Origin: Sedimentisphaerales bacterium
GTDB lineage: Bacteria > Planctomycetota > Phycisphaerae > Sedimentisphaerales > SG8-4
Direction of reading: 5' to 3'
Length of the DNA: 52,494 nt
Assembly (NCBI GenBank): GCA_016928975.1
Contig: JAFGJR010000271.1
Location: 1 to 52,494, forward strand
Position 1 is the first letter of the stretch. The number at the start of each line of letters is the position of its first letter. Below are positions 19,899 through 29,892 of this stretch, in pieces. The translations under genes were made by a program, and so were the position numbers. The notes beneath the pieces are model-generated. The model ran no database searches and was not told the DNA's origin. It saw only the letters and a program-made list of their open reading frames with translations.

Positions 19899-20363
19899 CT
19901 ATTTGCGACGGCGCCATGCCTCCTGTATTTTCTCGATGTGCGCCTTGGTGCCCTGGGCCAACGACGTCAGGAGATGCTGGACCTCGGGGCTGTCGCTCTC
20001 GAACACCTCGAAGTACCGGTTCTCCAACAGTGCGCGTTCGACGTCCAGGGCGGAGGATAGCGCCTTGATCGGCGTGAGATCGACCCGGTTGGTGCCGTCG
20101 ATGAGCTCGTCGATGTAGCGGATGGAATGGTGAATCGCCGCAATCGGGAACCGCTTCACGACCCGACCGCCGGGCTCCTGCTCGAGTCTCGCTTGCAGCG
20201 ATTCGATCCACCTGGCGTGCTGTTCCTCCTCCTCGGACAGGCTCAGCCAGAAGTCGCTGTCCTTCGGGAATCGGCGAGCATACGCGGCATACAATCGGCC
20301 AATTGCCCGCTCGTGCTTCTTGAGCACATCCACCTCGCGAACCATCGCGTCGGTGATATGCAT
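19899..20363 (-). CDS. Ferritin-like di-iron protein (rubrerythrin-like)
   Basis: 154 residues, four-helix-bundle pattern. Start ATG 20363 with AGGAGG nine bases upstream. Candidate iron ligands: the glutamate in KKHERAIG, EEEEQH (helix 2), ERALLENRYF (helix 3) and KAHIEKI (helix 4), which match the two E-x-x-H motifs of ferritin-like proteins. There is no C-terminal rubredoxin domain (no CxxC pair), so it is not a full rubrerythrin. Such proteins store iron or remove peroxide. Monocistronic. Confidence 0.8.
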   Translation of the reverse strand: MHITDAMVREVDVLKKHERAIGRLYAAYARRFPKDSDFWLSLSEEEEQHARWIESLQARLEQEPGGRVVKRFPIAAIHHSIRYIDELIDGTNRVDLTPIKALSSALDVERALLENRYFEVFESDSPEVQHLLTSLAQGTKAHIEKIQEAWRRRK

Positions 20364-20755
20364 ATTCCGGACCTCCTATTGCCCAGCGCCCATTTCCCGT
20401 ACCAGCATGTGATCACGACCCAACCTATATATATCGGCAAACCGCCGGAAATGCTTGAAGCAAGAGGGACAACCGCCAGGTCGCGCACATCACCCTGCGC
20501 GCGACGGGTCCTTGGCGGTGACTGGTGAAGATCTTGCGTCATAGGAGTCGCTCAGGTACTTGCCCGGCTCCCTGGATGTGCGAGGCGTTTGGGTCGTGGA
20601 GAGGCGGGCTTCTGCGTCTCCATCGCGGTGACGGTCAGCATTGCATGCATCCCCGGAGGTCTTCCCTTTTGCCGGTCCGGGCGGAATATGGTAGTATGGG
20701 ATGGCCTTTCTTTGGGCCCACGACTCCGTTCCAGGTTGTTGATGAGAGGGCACAC
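20364..20755. other. Divergent intergenic region with a long stem-loop
   Basis: 392 bp between the ferritin-like gene and the oxidoreductase. It holds a long interrupted hairpin at 20472-20519 (outer ACCGCCA/TGGCGGT, inner TCGCGC/GCGCGA) with no T tract, and a promoter at 20669-20697. No gene is supported. Confidence 0.5.
20669..20697 (+). promoter_or_regulatory. Sigma70-type promoter for the Tat-exported oxidoreductase
   Basis: TTGCCG (20669-20674), a 17-base spacer, TAGTAT (20692-20697). The start would be near 20704, about 50 nt before the ATG at 20756. Confidence 0.6.
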
Positions 20756-22162
20756 ATGAGCACGCAGAGCAGCAGGTTCACACGAAGGCAGTTCCTTGGC
20801 ACGGCCGCGGCGTTCACGATCGTGCCACGGCACGTCCTGGGCGGGCCGAAATTCGTCGCGCCCAGCGAGACGGTCTATATCGCGGTCATCGGCTGCGGCG
20901 GACAGGGCCGGACCAACGCTCGCGGTCTGTTTGCAGAGGACGACGCCCGGATTGTCGCGATTGCAGATCCCGTGGAGCAGACGGATTACAGCCGCTATTA
21001 CTACCGCGGCATGGGCGGGCGGCTGCCGGTCAAGGCCGAGATCGAGAGACGCTACTCTCGGCAGAATCCGCAATTCCGGTGCAACGACTACGTGGATTTC
21101 CGCCAACTGCTCGACAAGGAGAAGAACATCGACGCGGTTCTGTGCGCCACGCCCGACCACTGGCATGCGTTCGTGACATTGGCGGCGATCCACAGGGGCA
21201 AAGCGGTCTACTGCGAGAAGCCGTTGACGCACAACATCTACGAGGCTCGCGTGGTGGCCAAGGCCGCGGCGGAGGCCGGCGTCGCGACCCAACTGGGCAA
21301 CCATGGCCGAAGCGATGAAGGCAACCGCGTCGCGTGCGAGATGATTTGGGATGGCGCGATCGGCGAGGTCCGCGAGGTGCACGTCTGGAGCCTCGACGGC
21401 ATCTGGGCGCACGGGCGGGGTCGACCGAAGAACACACCGGAGGTACCTAAGGGACTCGACTGGCAGGTGTGGCTCGGCCCCAGGGCCGACCGTCCATATC
21501 ACCCGGCCTACGTGCCGTTCAACTGGCGCGGCTGGTGGGATTTCGGCACGGGTTGCGTGGGCGACATGGCCGTGCACAATCTCGATCCGGCGTTCGCCGC
21601 TCTCAAGCTCGGCCACCCGATCAGCGTCGAGGCGGTCAAGACGGATTTCGTCGAGTCGGAAGTCATCGCGAGCAACAATCACATCGTCTGGGAGTTCGGC
21701 CCGGCGGAAGGTAGAGGTCCCGTCGTCGTCCACTGGTACGACGGCACGCTCGAACCGCCGCGACCGGCGGAATTGGAGCCGGGCCGCCGGCTCGGACAAG
21801 ACGGCAACGGCATCCTGATCGTGGGCAGCAAGGGCACGATCATGGCCGGCGGCTGGAGCCAATCGCCCCGCCTGATCCCGGAATCGAAGATGCGAGCGTA
21901 CGGCCGGCCGCCGCGAAAGTTGCCCCGCAGTCCCGGCCACCATCGCGACTGGCTCAACGCCTGCAAAGGCGGCCCCAAGGCGTGCAGCGACTTCAGCTAC
22001 GGCGGTCCGCTGACGGAAATCGCCCTGCTCGGCAACGTCGCCGTCCGTGCCCAGAAGAAGATCCTCTGGGACGGCGAGAACATGAAGGCCACCAACGCCC
22101 CCGAAGCCCAGGCGTTCATCCAGGAGTCCTACCGCCCCGGCTTCAACTTGGCCAGCGCGTAG
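20756..22162 (+). CDS. Tat-exported Gfo/Idh/MocA family oxidoreductase
   Basis: 468 residues. ATG 20756 follows GAGAGGG by five bases; the open frame reaches 20525 without signals. A twin-arginine signal (TRRQFLGTAAAF) targets it, folded with cofactor, to the periplasm. The NAD(P)-binding motif VIGCGGQGRTNA and the EKPLTHNIYEAR motif (catalytic EKP lysine) place it in the Gfo/Idh/MocA family. Planctomycetes and Bacteroidetes have many such proteins, probably acting on sugars released from polysaccharides; the substrate cannot be read from sequence. Convergent with a GH10 xylanase, stops 8 bp apart. Confidence 0.92.
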   Translation: MSTQSSRFTRRQFLGTAAAFTIVPRHVLGGPKFVAPSETVYIAVIGCGGQGRTNARGLFAEDDARIVAIADPVEQTDYSRYYYRGMGGRLPVKAEIERRYSRQNPQFRCNDYVDFRQLLDKEKNIDAVLCATPDHWHAFVTLAAIHRGKAVYCEKPLTHNIYEARVVAKAAAEAGVATQLGNHGRSDEGNRVACEMIWDGAIGEVREVHVWSLDGIWAHGRGRPKNTPEVPKGLDWQVWLGPRADRPYHPAYVPFNWRGWWDFGTGCVGDMAVHNLDPAFAALKLGHPISVEAVKTDFVESEVIASNNHIVWEFGPAEGRGPVVVHWYDGTLEPPRPAELEPGRRLGQDGNGILIVGSKGTIMAGGWSQSPRLIPESKMRAYGRPPRKLPRSPGHHRDWLNACKGGPKACSDFSYGGPLTEIALLGNVAVRAQKKILWDGENMKATNAPEAQAFIQESYRPGFNLASA

Positions 22163-22169
22163 AACCCAG

Positions 22170-23429
22170 CTATTGCCTGAGTGAGACGGTCTTCGTTTGC
22201 TCGGAGCGTTTCAGGGTGACGATCGCTTGCTTGTCGCCGACGGTGACTCGGTGTCGGCCGTAGAAGGCGCGGACTTCACACTTGCCCTGGGCGTCGGTCG
22301 TTCCATGCCACGTTGTCCACAACTGCTTGAACACCAGGTCGCGATAGGCCTCGGCGGCGGGGGTGGGCGACCAGTCCCGGCGGTACAGCGACGAGATGGG
22401 AATCCAGTTGGCCCCTTCCCAGAATCCCCACATCAGGATGCCTTTCACCGCCGGCTGGGCGAGACAGATCCGATAGTAGTCCACCAGGGCTCTGGCCTTG
22501 GCCTGTTCCTCCTCATCGGACAGGCGTGCCCCGCGCTGGTTGTAGTACTTGGACCGCTGGCCGGGGAAGTTGAACTCGGTGATGCAGATGGGCAGCTTGA
22601 GTTCGCTGAGCTTGGCCAGCGCATTCCGCAGGGCATCCGGGTCGAACGAATCGCCGTGGAGATGTCCCTGCACGCCAATGCCGCCAAAGGGCACGCCCTG
22701 GTCCAGGAACCTGCGGATATGCACGACGTAGTCGTCCAGGCGTCTGCCGGTCAGGATGTCGTAGTCGTTGAGAAAGAGCACGGCGTTCGGGTCTTCCTGC
22801 CGGACCCAGGACGCCATGTCCCGCGTGATTCCCGGTCCCAGACGATCCTCATAGTAGTTCGCATGGAGCATCTCATTGTTGAGGTCGTACTCGGCGAACC
22901 GGCCGCGGTAACGCTTGCCGATGTCCAGCGCGCGTGCCTTGAGTGTCTCGCGCAGCGTCGCATCATCCATCGCCTTCTGCCAGGATTGAACGCGGTTGGG
23001 GATTCCCCAGAAGATGTTGTGACCCCGAAGGGGAATGTCGTTCTCCCTGGTCCATTGGAGGATCGCATCGACGATGGAGTAGTCCACCTGGCCCTGGCGG
23101 GGCTCCATCGCGTGCCACTTCAGGGCGTTCTCCGTCACGCCGGCATTGAAGTTCTCCAGGAAGACCTTCTTGTATTGGTCCGCCTGCTTCGCGTCCATCC
23201 ACCGGCCGAATGCGCTGCTGGCAATCGCGGACCCGAACCAGAACTCGTGGCGCAGTTGCTCGACGCGCACCTCCACACCCGGCGCGGCCTCCACGACCAG
23301 CGTCCCCATGCGGACCTTTCGGATCGCCTCGTCCACGTCGGCGCTTGCGGCCGATAGAAGACCGGCCTGAGACCAACCCAAAATCACGCCGAAGAGCAGA
23401 ACCTGCCAAATTCTGGTGTCCGACTTCAT
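22170..23429 (-). CDS. GH10 family endo-1,4-beta-xylanase, secreted
   Basis: Cleaves internal beta-1,4-xylosidic bonds of xylan. 419 residues; ATG 23429 with AGGAGG upstream. A signal peptide (1-30, ending SAASA) is followed by a short beta segment (about 42-62), then a GH10 TIM barrel: VTENALKWHAMEP (98-110), RGHNIFW (135-141), acid/base E186 in YDLNNEML, GVQGHLH (252-258), nucleophile E285 in ITEFNF, and a closing GFWEGANWIP. The last 60 residues form a small beta domain (KCEVRAFYGRHRVTVG) common at the end of planctomycete GH10 proteins. All catalytic residues are present. No xylan-binding module. Single gene, convergent with the oxidoreductase. Confidence 0.94.
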   Translation of the reverse strand: MKSDTRIWQVLLFGVILGWSQAGLLSAASADVDEAIRKVRMGTLVVEAAPGVEVRVEQLRHEFWFGSAIASSAFGRWMDAKQADQYKKVFLENFNAGVTENALKWHAMEPRQGQVDYSIVDAILQWTRENDIPLRGHNIFWGIPNRVQSWQKAMDDATLRETLKARALDIGKRYRGRFAEYDLNNEMLHANYYEDRLGPGITRDMASWVRQEDPNAVLFLNDYDILTGRRLDDYVVHIRRFLDQGVPFGGIGVQGHLHGDSFDPDALRNALAKLSELKLPICITEFNFPGQRSKYYNQRGARLSDEEEQAKARALVDYYRICLAQPAVKGILMWGFWEGANWIPISSLYRRDWSPTPAAEAYRDLVFKQLWTTWHGTTDAQGKCEVRAFYGRHRVTVGDKQAIVTLKRSEQTKTVSLRQ

Positions 23430-23585
23430 GGGATTTGACCTCCTGTAGATGTGTCCTGATGACGTGCTGCCTTTTGGGGTACGTTCATGCCGGGAGTTTA
23501 CTCCCCCACGAGCGCGCCGTCAACAAGCACACCGTGGCGGAAGAGCGTGTTGCTTTCCATCGGGCGATTCCTCGCAATGCGGGCA

Positions 23586-23603
23586 GAAAAAGGCGTGCGC
23601 CTT
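23586..23603 (-). terminator. Terminator-like hairpin, minus strand
   Basis: Read on the minus strand: AAGGC-GCAC-GCCTT followed by TTT. It would shield the GH10 gene from transcription coming from the right. The stem is only five base pairs. Confidence 0.4.
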
Positions 23604-23903
23604 CCGTCGTCCGTGTAGTCTTATAACAACGCGGCCAGGGCCATTGAGAGACGTTATTGATGATCTGGACGCTTCTGCGGAACCCTCGCCTGGATGGGGT
23701 CGGGTCGCGATGCCGCATACAGGCAGTTTCGCTGCCGCTGCGGCCGTTATTATGGGAGTCTCCTGTAGGCAAGAGGAGGGGGTTTGACGAAACCCTGGTC
23801 GTTGGCCCGACGGAGGCTTTGGCTAAGACTATGTTCTTTAATGTCCGATACTTATGTTGTCCAGGAGTGGGTTGTCCACGGATGGTGGAGCCCGAGCCTA
23901 ACA

Positions 23904-23977
23904 TGTCCGTGCGGGCATTGTGGTGCCGGCATGGACAGGCGAGGCGGGGCGACAAATGCGGCATGGATGCCGTTTTT
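23904..23977 (+). ncRNA. Candidate small RNA 3' part: long stem plus terminator
   Basis: Arms 23904-23917 and 23924-23937 form a 14-position stem with one mismatch and one G-U pair around a six-base loop. Twenty-one bases later CGGCA-TGGA-TGCCG is followed by TTTTT (23959-23977), an intrinsic terminator. No protein gene precedes it, so it may end an unknown RNA starting near 23830-23850, where a TTTAAT box (23837-23842) is the only promoter hint. No RNA family was recognised. Confidence 0.35.
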
Positions 23978-24031
23978 GCGTTGGCTGCCGCCGACGGGCA
24001 CGGAGTGCGCGCCTCGCACATGATTTATCAT

Positions 24032-24059
24032 TTGCGATTTGTGGTTGACCACTTATGAT
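24032..24059 (+). promoter_or_regulatory. Promoter candidate for the polysaccharide locus
   Basis: TTGCGA (24032-24037), a 16-base spacer, TATGAT (24054-24059). The start would be near 24066, about 60 nt before the first gene of the locus. The -10 box matches five of six positions. Confidence 0.55.
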
Positions 24060-24124
24060 TCAGGTCCAGGACCGGGTAGCCAGATGATAGATCGTGAACG
24101 GTCGATCCCGAGGGTGGAAATCGT

Positions 24125-25102
<978 letters not shown>

Positions 25103-25113
25103 GCGAAGCTCTT

Positions 25114-25175
25114 AGGTCGCTGAGGTCCTTTAGGTCCCTGGGGATCTGAAAGGACCCAAAGGACCTCAACGACCC
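25114..25175. repeat. Imperfect palindrome of GGTCC units before fkp
   Basis: Left arm 25114-25137 and right arm 25152-25175 are inverted copies matching at 21 of 24 positions around a 14-base loop. The units (AGGTCCTTT, CCCAAAGGACC) continue to 25190, so the AAAGGA that serves the next gene's ribosome binding belongs to the repeat. The architecture resembles the ligA element but the core unit differs (GGTCC instead of AGTCCGG). Confidence 0.8.
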
Positions 25176-25186
25176 AAAGGACCCAA

Positions 25187-28100
25187 ATGGAACCGAGCCA
25201 TGCAAGCTCCTGGGACTACCTGATTGTCACGGCGTCGAACGAGCGGCAGGCGCGGGCGTACGAGGCGCAGCTTGCCGTTCGCCGCGAGCTTGGGTTGCTC
25301 GGCGACATCGGGGAGGCGATCGTCGTGGCCGACCCCGGCGGCAGGCGGGTCGGCAGCGGGGGCAGCACACTGTATTGCCTGATGGAGGTCCTGCGCCGCC
25401 GGCTGGGACGACGGGCTCGCCGCTCGCGTCCCGACGCGTGGGAGCAGGCGCTTGGGGAGCTTCGGATTCTGATTGTCCACGCCGGGGGTGACTCTCGCCG
25501 GATGCCCGCGTACGGACCCTGCGGCAAGATCTTCATCCCGGTGCCCGGCGACAACGACAGCGCCGTGTTCCTGAGCCTGTTTGACCGCCTGATGCCGGCC
25601 TATCTCGCGCTGCCGCAACCGACGCGGGGTCGGGGACAGGTCGTGATCACCTCCGGTGACGTTCTGCTGCGGTTCGATCCGGCGGCGGTCCGGTTCGCTC
25701 ACGAGGGCATCACGGGACTGGCATGTTGCGCTTCGCCACAGCAGGCGAGCCGGCACGGCGTGTTCTGCCGGGGACAGGACGATCAGGTTCGCCTGTACCT
25801 CCAGAAGCCGCCGATCGAGGAGCAGGAAGCAAAGGGCGCCATCGACGCGCACGGGAAGTCCTGCCTGGACATTGGCGTCATGCATTTCGACGCGGGTACC
25901 GCAGTGCGCTTGCTTCGCCTGTTCGGCGCCCGCGCAGGCAACGACGGTGGACGGCATCTCGTCGGTCCGCGTGGACGTGCCGTCGTGCGATACGGACTCG
26001 ACTTCTATCGCGAGGTCTGCTGCGCGTTGGGCCGGGAAGGGACGCTGGGCCACTACATCCGGTCGGCCCGGCAGAGCGGTTCGAGATGGGGCCGGGCCAT
26101 GCTCCGCGAGCTGTTCGCGCCGCTGCGTGGCATCCCATTCAATATGCAGTTGCTCAAACGCTGCGAGTTCCTCGATTTTGGCATGAACCGGTCCTTGATC
26201 AGCAGCGGCGCGCGGCTGCTCCAGGAGGACCGCGGCTCTCTGCATCTGCAAGGCTGTCTGGATATCAACAACGAGGTGACCGCCGGCGGGGCGTTGCAGG
26301 GCTCGGGGAGCTGGGTCGAGGGCTGCCGCATCCACTCGTCGCTTTCGCTCGGGGGCGACAATGTCGTCGTGGGCGTCGACGTGGCGGAGCCGCTCGCGTT
26401 GCCGGCCGGCATGTGTCTCGACGTGATCCAGGGACGCGATTCGCGCGGCAAAGGGCTGTGGTTCGTCCGGTGCTACGGCGTCGACGACACGTTCAAAGGG
26501 ATTGCAGACCGCGGGGCCGTGTTCTGCGGACAGGACCTCTCGAGCTGGCTCACGGACATCGGTGCGCGGCTGGAGGATGTCTGGGACGCAACGGTGAATC
26601 CGGCGGATCGCACGATCTGGAACGCCCGGCTCTTTCCGGCAGTAAGGCAACACGATCAGTATCGGCGATGGCTGTGGACGTTTCGCCCGTCCGGCGCGTC
26701 CGACGAGCAGCGCAGCGCGTGGCGTTCCGCGACCCGGTACAGCCTTGAACAGATCCTGACGATGGCCGACCCGGGAGGTTTCTACCAGCGGCGTAGCGAC
26801 ATCCGTGCGAACCTCTTGCGAGCCTCGCTGCCGCAGGTCTTCCGACCCGATAGCCATCTGTCGGCTCGCGAGTTGGCCTGGCTGATGCGCCGCGGCGATT
26901 CGCCGGCCTGGATCGTGGATATTGTGAAGCATATATGCCGATATCTGGAGGAGGCGAACGATTCGGCCACGGCGTCCCTCGTCCTGCCACGCATCGTGCA
27001 CACCCTGGGGTCGGCTATGGCAGCCGCCTCGCCCGCCGATCGCAGGCGAGTCAGCGAGGCCGTGCCCGGCATCTGCACGAAGCTCGATCCCGGTATGCGC
27101 CGCGCGCTGGTCTCGCTGGGTCTCGACCCGGCGGCTGCGGCGACGATGGCCCAATGGCGTCGTCGGATGCAGGAGGCGGCTTTTGAAGGACTGGAGCGTG
27201 CGATTGTCGCCAGCGGCAGTGAGCAGGGCGCCTCACCGCGGAGCGTGCTGCGAAGCGACGAGATCGTCTGGGCACGGGCTCCGGCGCGACTGGATATGGG
27301 CGGCGGCTGGACGGACACGCCGCCTTACTCGTTGGAGTGGGGCGGGTGCGTGACAAACGCCGCCGTAGATCTCAACGGCCAGCCTCCGATCCAGGCGTAC
27401 CTTCGCGTGATCGACGAACCGGTGATTCGGATCAGCTCGATCGATCTCGGCGAGGGAATCGAGGTGCGGGACTTCGAGAACCTGCTGGATTACCGACAGG
27501 CGACGGGCAGTTTCGCACTGGCCAAGGCGGCCCTGGTTCTGTCCGGTCTGACCCCGAACGGCCGGGGCCGCAAGCGAACGCTGCGAAAGGCGCTCCAGGC
27601 CTTCGGCGGCGGCATCGAGCTGACCACGCTCGCCGCCATCCCCAAAGGCAGTGGATTGGGAACGTCCAGCATTATGGGGGCCGTCATTGTAGCGGCGCTG
27701 GGGCGTGTGATGGGCCGACGGCTGTCGCCGCGAGAGCTGTTCCACAGTGTGCTGCGGCTGGAGCAGGCCCTGACCACCGGTGGCGGCTGGCAGGACCAGA
27801 TCGGCGGGGCGGTAGGCGGAGTCAAAATGATCGTCACCGAGCCTGGCATGATCCCGGACGCCCACGTTCATTACCTGCCTTCGGACATCCTGGATCCAGC
27901 CACCAACGGCGGGCAGACACTGCTCTACTACACCGGCATCACCCGGCTGGCCAGGAACATCCTCCACCAGGTGGTGGGGCGATACCTGGACCGGGACCGC
28001 GCGGCAATGGCGACGTTGCGCCGGATTGGGGCGGTCGCCGGCGAGGTCATGGACGCCTTCATCCGCAAGGACATCGAGCGGTTCGGACGCCTCATGGACG

Positions 28101-28360
28101 TGGCATGGCAGTTGAACAAGCAGTTGGACCCCAACAGCAGCAACGAGGACATCGAGGCGCTCTTCGCGCGCGTCCGGCCCCACCTTTATGGCGGCAAGCT
28201 CCTCGGCGCCGGCGGCGGCGGCTTCATGCTGATGGTCTGCAAATCGCCGCACGATGCAAGCGCCGTCCGGGAGATGCTCGACGCCGACCCGCCGAACCGC
28301 CGCGCTCGCTTCTTCGATTTCAACGTAAGCACTGAAGGCCTGATCGTGACCGTCTGCTGA
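25187..28360 (+). CDS. fkp: Bifunctional L-fucokinase / GDP-fucose pyrophosphorylase
   Basis: Converts free L-fucose to fucose-1-phosphate (ATP) and then to GDP-fucose (GTP), the salvage route known from Bacteroides Fkp. 1057 residues; family members are about 950. N-terminal nucleotidyltransferase half with a GGSTLY motif near residue 63 and HAGGDSRRMPAYG near 100, then a beta-helix-like linker region. C-terminal GHMP kinase: RAPARLDMGGGWTDTPPYS (from about 700), the phosphate loop PKGSGLGTSSIMG (near 820) and GAGGGGFMLMV (near 1005). ATG 25187 with AAAGGA upstream supplied by a palindromic repeat. It gives the locus activated fucose from scavenged sugar, consistent with a polysaccharide-degrading lifestyle. 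Related heptose/arabinose kinases are a less likely reading. Confidence 0.93.
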   Translation: MEPSHASSWDYLIVTASNERQARAYEAQLAVRRELGLLGDIGEAIVVADPGGRRVGSGGSTLYCLMEVLRRRLGRRARRSRPDAWEQALGELRILIVHAGGDSRRMPAYGPCGKIFIPVPGDNDSAVFLSLFDRLMPAYLALPQPTRGRGQVVITSGDVLLRFDPAAVRFAHEGITGLACCASPQQASRHGVFCRGQDDQVRLYLQKPPIEEQEAKGAIDAHGKSCLDIGVMHFDAGTAVRLLRLFGARAGNDGGRHLVGPRGRAVVRYGLDFYREVCCALGREGTLGHYIRSARQSGSRWGRAMLRELFAPLRGIPFNMQLLKRCEFLDFGMNRSLISSGARLLQEDRGSLHLQGCLDINNEVTAGGALQGSGSWVEGCRIHSSLSLGGDNVVVGVDVAEPLALPAGMCLDVIQGRDSRGKGLWFVRCYGVDDTFKGIADRGAVFCGQDLSSWLTDIGARLEDVWDATVNPADRTIWNARLFPAVRQHDQYRRWLWTFRPSGASDEQRSAWRSATRYSLEQILTMADPGGFYQRRSDIRANLLRASLPQVFRPDSHLSARELAWLMRRGDSPAWIVDIVKHICRYLEEANDSATASLVLPRIVHTLGSAMAAASPADRRRVSEAVPGICTKLDPGMRRALVSLGLDPAAAATMAQWRRRMQEAAFEGLERAIVASGSEQGASPRSVLRSDEIVWARAPARLDMGGGWTDTPPYSLEWGGCVTNAAVDLNGQPPIQAYLRVIDEPVIRISSIDLGEGIEVRDFENLLDYRQATGSFALAKAALVLSGLTPNGRGRKRTLRKALQAFGGGIELTTLAAIPKGSGLGTSSIMGAVIVAALGRVMGRRLSPRELFHSVLRLEQALTTGGGWQDQIGGAVGGVKMIVTEPGMIPDAHVHYLPSDILDPATNGGQTLLYYTGITRLARNILHQVVGRYLDRDRAAMATLRRIGAVAGEVMDAFIRKDIERFGRLMDVAWQLNKQLDPNSSNEDIEALFARVRPHLYGGKLLGAGGGGFMLMVCKSPHDASAVREMLDADPPNRRARFFDFNVSTEGLIVTVC

Positions 28361-28386
28361 ATTCGGATGACCTGCACGACTCCATA

Positions 28387-29892
28387 GTGGAAGCGCGATT
28401 CTCACTTGTTGGCAAATACGTCGGCGTTCTGGCGGTCGCCGGGATGCTGTATAGCGTCAGTTGCGCGCCGGGAGCGCTGTGGCAGGATAGCGGGCTGATC
28501 CAGTACCGCGCGTGGCACAATGATATTGAAGGGTTTCTGGGCCTGGCCATCTCGCATCCGCTGTACTACATCGTCGCCATCGGAGCGAAGCTGGTGCCGC
28601 TCGGCGAAGTCGCCTACCGGGTGAACCTTGTGTCCGCGTTCGCCGCGGCGGTGGCGGTGGCGAATCTGTATCTGCTGGTGCGAGTGTGGCTCGATGTGGA
28701 TTTGCCGGCGGTCGTCGCTGCCGGGACGCTCGCGCTCTCGCACACGTTCTGGCAGCACGCGAGTGTTGCAGAGACCTACACGCTCTGGACGGCCCTGTTC
28801 CTCGCGGAGCTGATCGTGCTCCTGCAATACACGAGGACCGCCAGAGTAAGTTACCTATACCTGCTCGGCCTGCTGAATGGGCTGGCCATCGCGGTACACA
28901 TGCTCGCTTCGCTCGCGTTTGTCTGCTATGCAGTGTTCATCGTCATCCTGCTGGCAAGAAGAGCGATTCGAGCAAAGGATGTCGCCATCGTCGCCGGCCT
29001 GTGGATCCTCGGCGCACTGCCGTACGAGTACCTGATCGTCAAGAACGTCATCCATAGCGGTGATATCCTGGGCACACTGGCCTCCGCGGCCTTCGCGGAT
29101 CGCTGGCAGGGCGATGTGCTCAATACTCGCCTGTCGTGGCAGATCGCCAGGGAGAATGTCCTGTTCTTCGTGCTGAACTTCCCGACACCGAATGCCTTGT
29201 TGTTTTTCGTCGGCGGCTATGCCCTGTACAGGATCGACCATACACGAGCCTTTCGCAATGTGCTCGTTGCGCTTCTGGTCCTGTTCTTCGTCTTCGCCTC
29301 GCGGTACACGGTCTCGGACCGCTATGCGTTCTTCGTTCCGTTCTACAGCATCGCGGCGATCGTGATCGGCGTCGGCGCGCATGAGGTGTACGCGCGTGTG
29401 CATCACAGAGCGGTCCCGTACGCGATCGCTTCCTGCACAATGCTACCAATCCTGGTATATGCCGCCGCGCCGGCCATGGCGGAGCGAATGAACGTGCACA
29501 TCGGAACGCGGGGCGACCTGGCGTACCGAGATGATTATGAATTTTTCCTGAAACCGTGGAAGACGGGGTACACCGGCGCGGACCGATTCGCGACGGAGGC
29601 CCTGATGAGCACCGAGCCCGGCGCGATCATCCTTGCGGACACGACGACTGTAGGCCCGCTGCTGTACGTGCAGGAGGTCAAGGGCGTGCGTCCCGACGTC
29701 AAGGTGGTCACGGGCATCATCAGCAGCCGGGGAGCCCGGCCGTACGATCCGCGAACCCTGGAGCAATCCGCCGGCACGCGCCCGGTCTATACGACCTCCC
29801 AACGTCCAGGATACTGCCCGTCGTTCGTGCTGGACAGGTGCGAGCTGACCAAGACGGGCGTCCTGTGGAGAGTCAGGCAGCGACAGGGCTGA
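28387..29892 (+). CDS. DUF2723 membrane protein (TMEM260-like, GT117)
   Basis: 501 residues starting at GTG 28387, 26 bp after fkp. Ten or more transmembrane helices. The N-terminal part has the family pattern GALWQDSGLIQYRA, then SHPLYYIV and SHTFWQHASVAETYTL, as in DUF2723 proteins; human TMEM260 of this family is an O-mannosyltransferase (GT117). The C-terminal soluble part (about 390-500) is extracytoplasmic. By analogy it may transfer a sugar from a lipid carrier to a protein or glycan outside the membrane; donor and acceptor are unknown. Its stop overlaps the next start (TGATG). Confidence 0.85.
   Translation: MEARFSLVGKYVGVLAVAGMLYSVSCAPGALWQDSGLIQYRAWHNDIEGFLGLAISHPLYYIVAIGAKLVPLGEVAYRVNLVSAFAAAVAVANLYLLVRVWLDVDLPAVVAAGTLALSHTFWQHASVAETYTLWTALFLAELIVLLQYTRTARVSYLYLLGLLNGLAIAVHMLASLAFVCYAVFIVILLARRAIRAKDVAIVAGLWILGALPYEYLIVKNVIHSGDILGTLASAAFADRWQGDVLNTRLSWQIARENVLFFVLNFPTPNALLFFVGGYALYRIDHTRAFRNVLVALLVLFFVFASRYTVSDRYAFFVPFYSIAAIVIGVGAHEVYARVHHRAVPYAIASCTMLPILVYAAAPAMAERMNVHIGTRGDLAYRDDYEFFLKPWKTGYTGADRFATEALMSTEPGAIILADTTTVGPLLYVQEVKGVRPDVKVVTGIISSRGARPYDPRTLEQSAGTRPVYTTSQRPGYCPSFVLDRCELTKTGVLWRVRQRQG

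Larger units (their letters stand above)
23430..24124. other. 695-bp gene-free region with RNA-like structure
   Basis: No open frame here has a start site and protein-like composition; the longest (178 codons, minus) spans a hairpin and is rejected. It contains a terminator-like hairpin on the minus strand (23586-23603), a strong 14-bp stem plus an intrinsic terminator on the plus strand (23904-23977), and a promoter for the next gene (24032-24059). Confidence 0.5.

Noticed and set aside
23485..24021. 178-codon minus-strand frame in the gap before the polysaccharide locus
   Set aside because: No ribosome-binding site, unlikely composition, and a terminator-like hairpin lies inside it.
25166..27154. 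662-codon minus-strand open frame opposite fkp
   Set aside because: Shadow of fkp; no start signals and low-complexity Arg/Ala/His composition.
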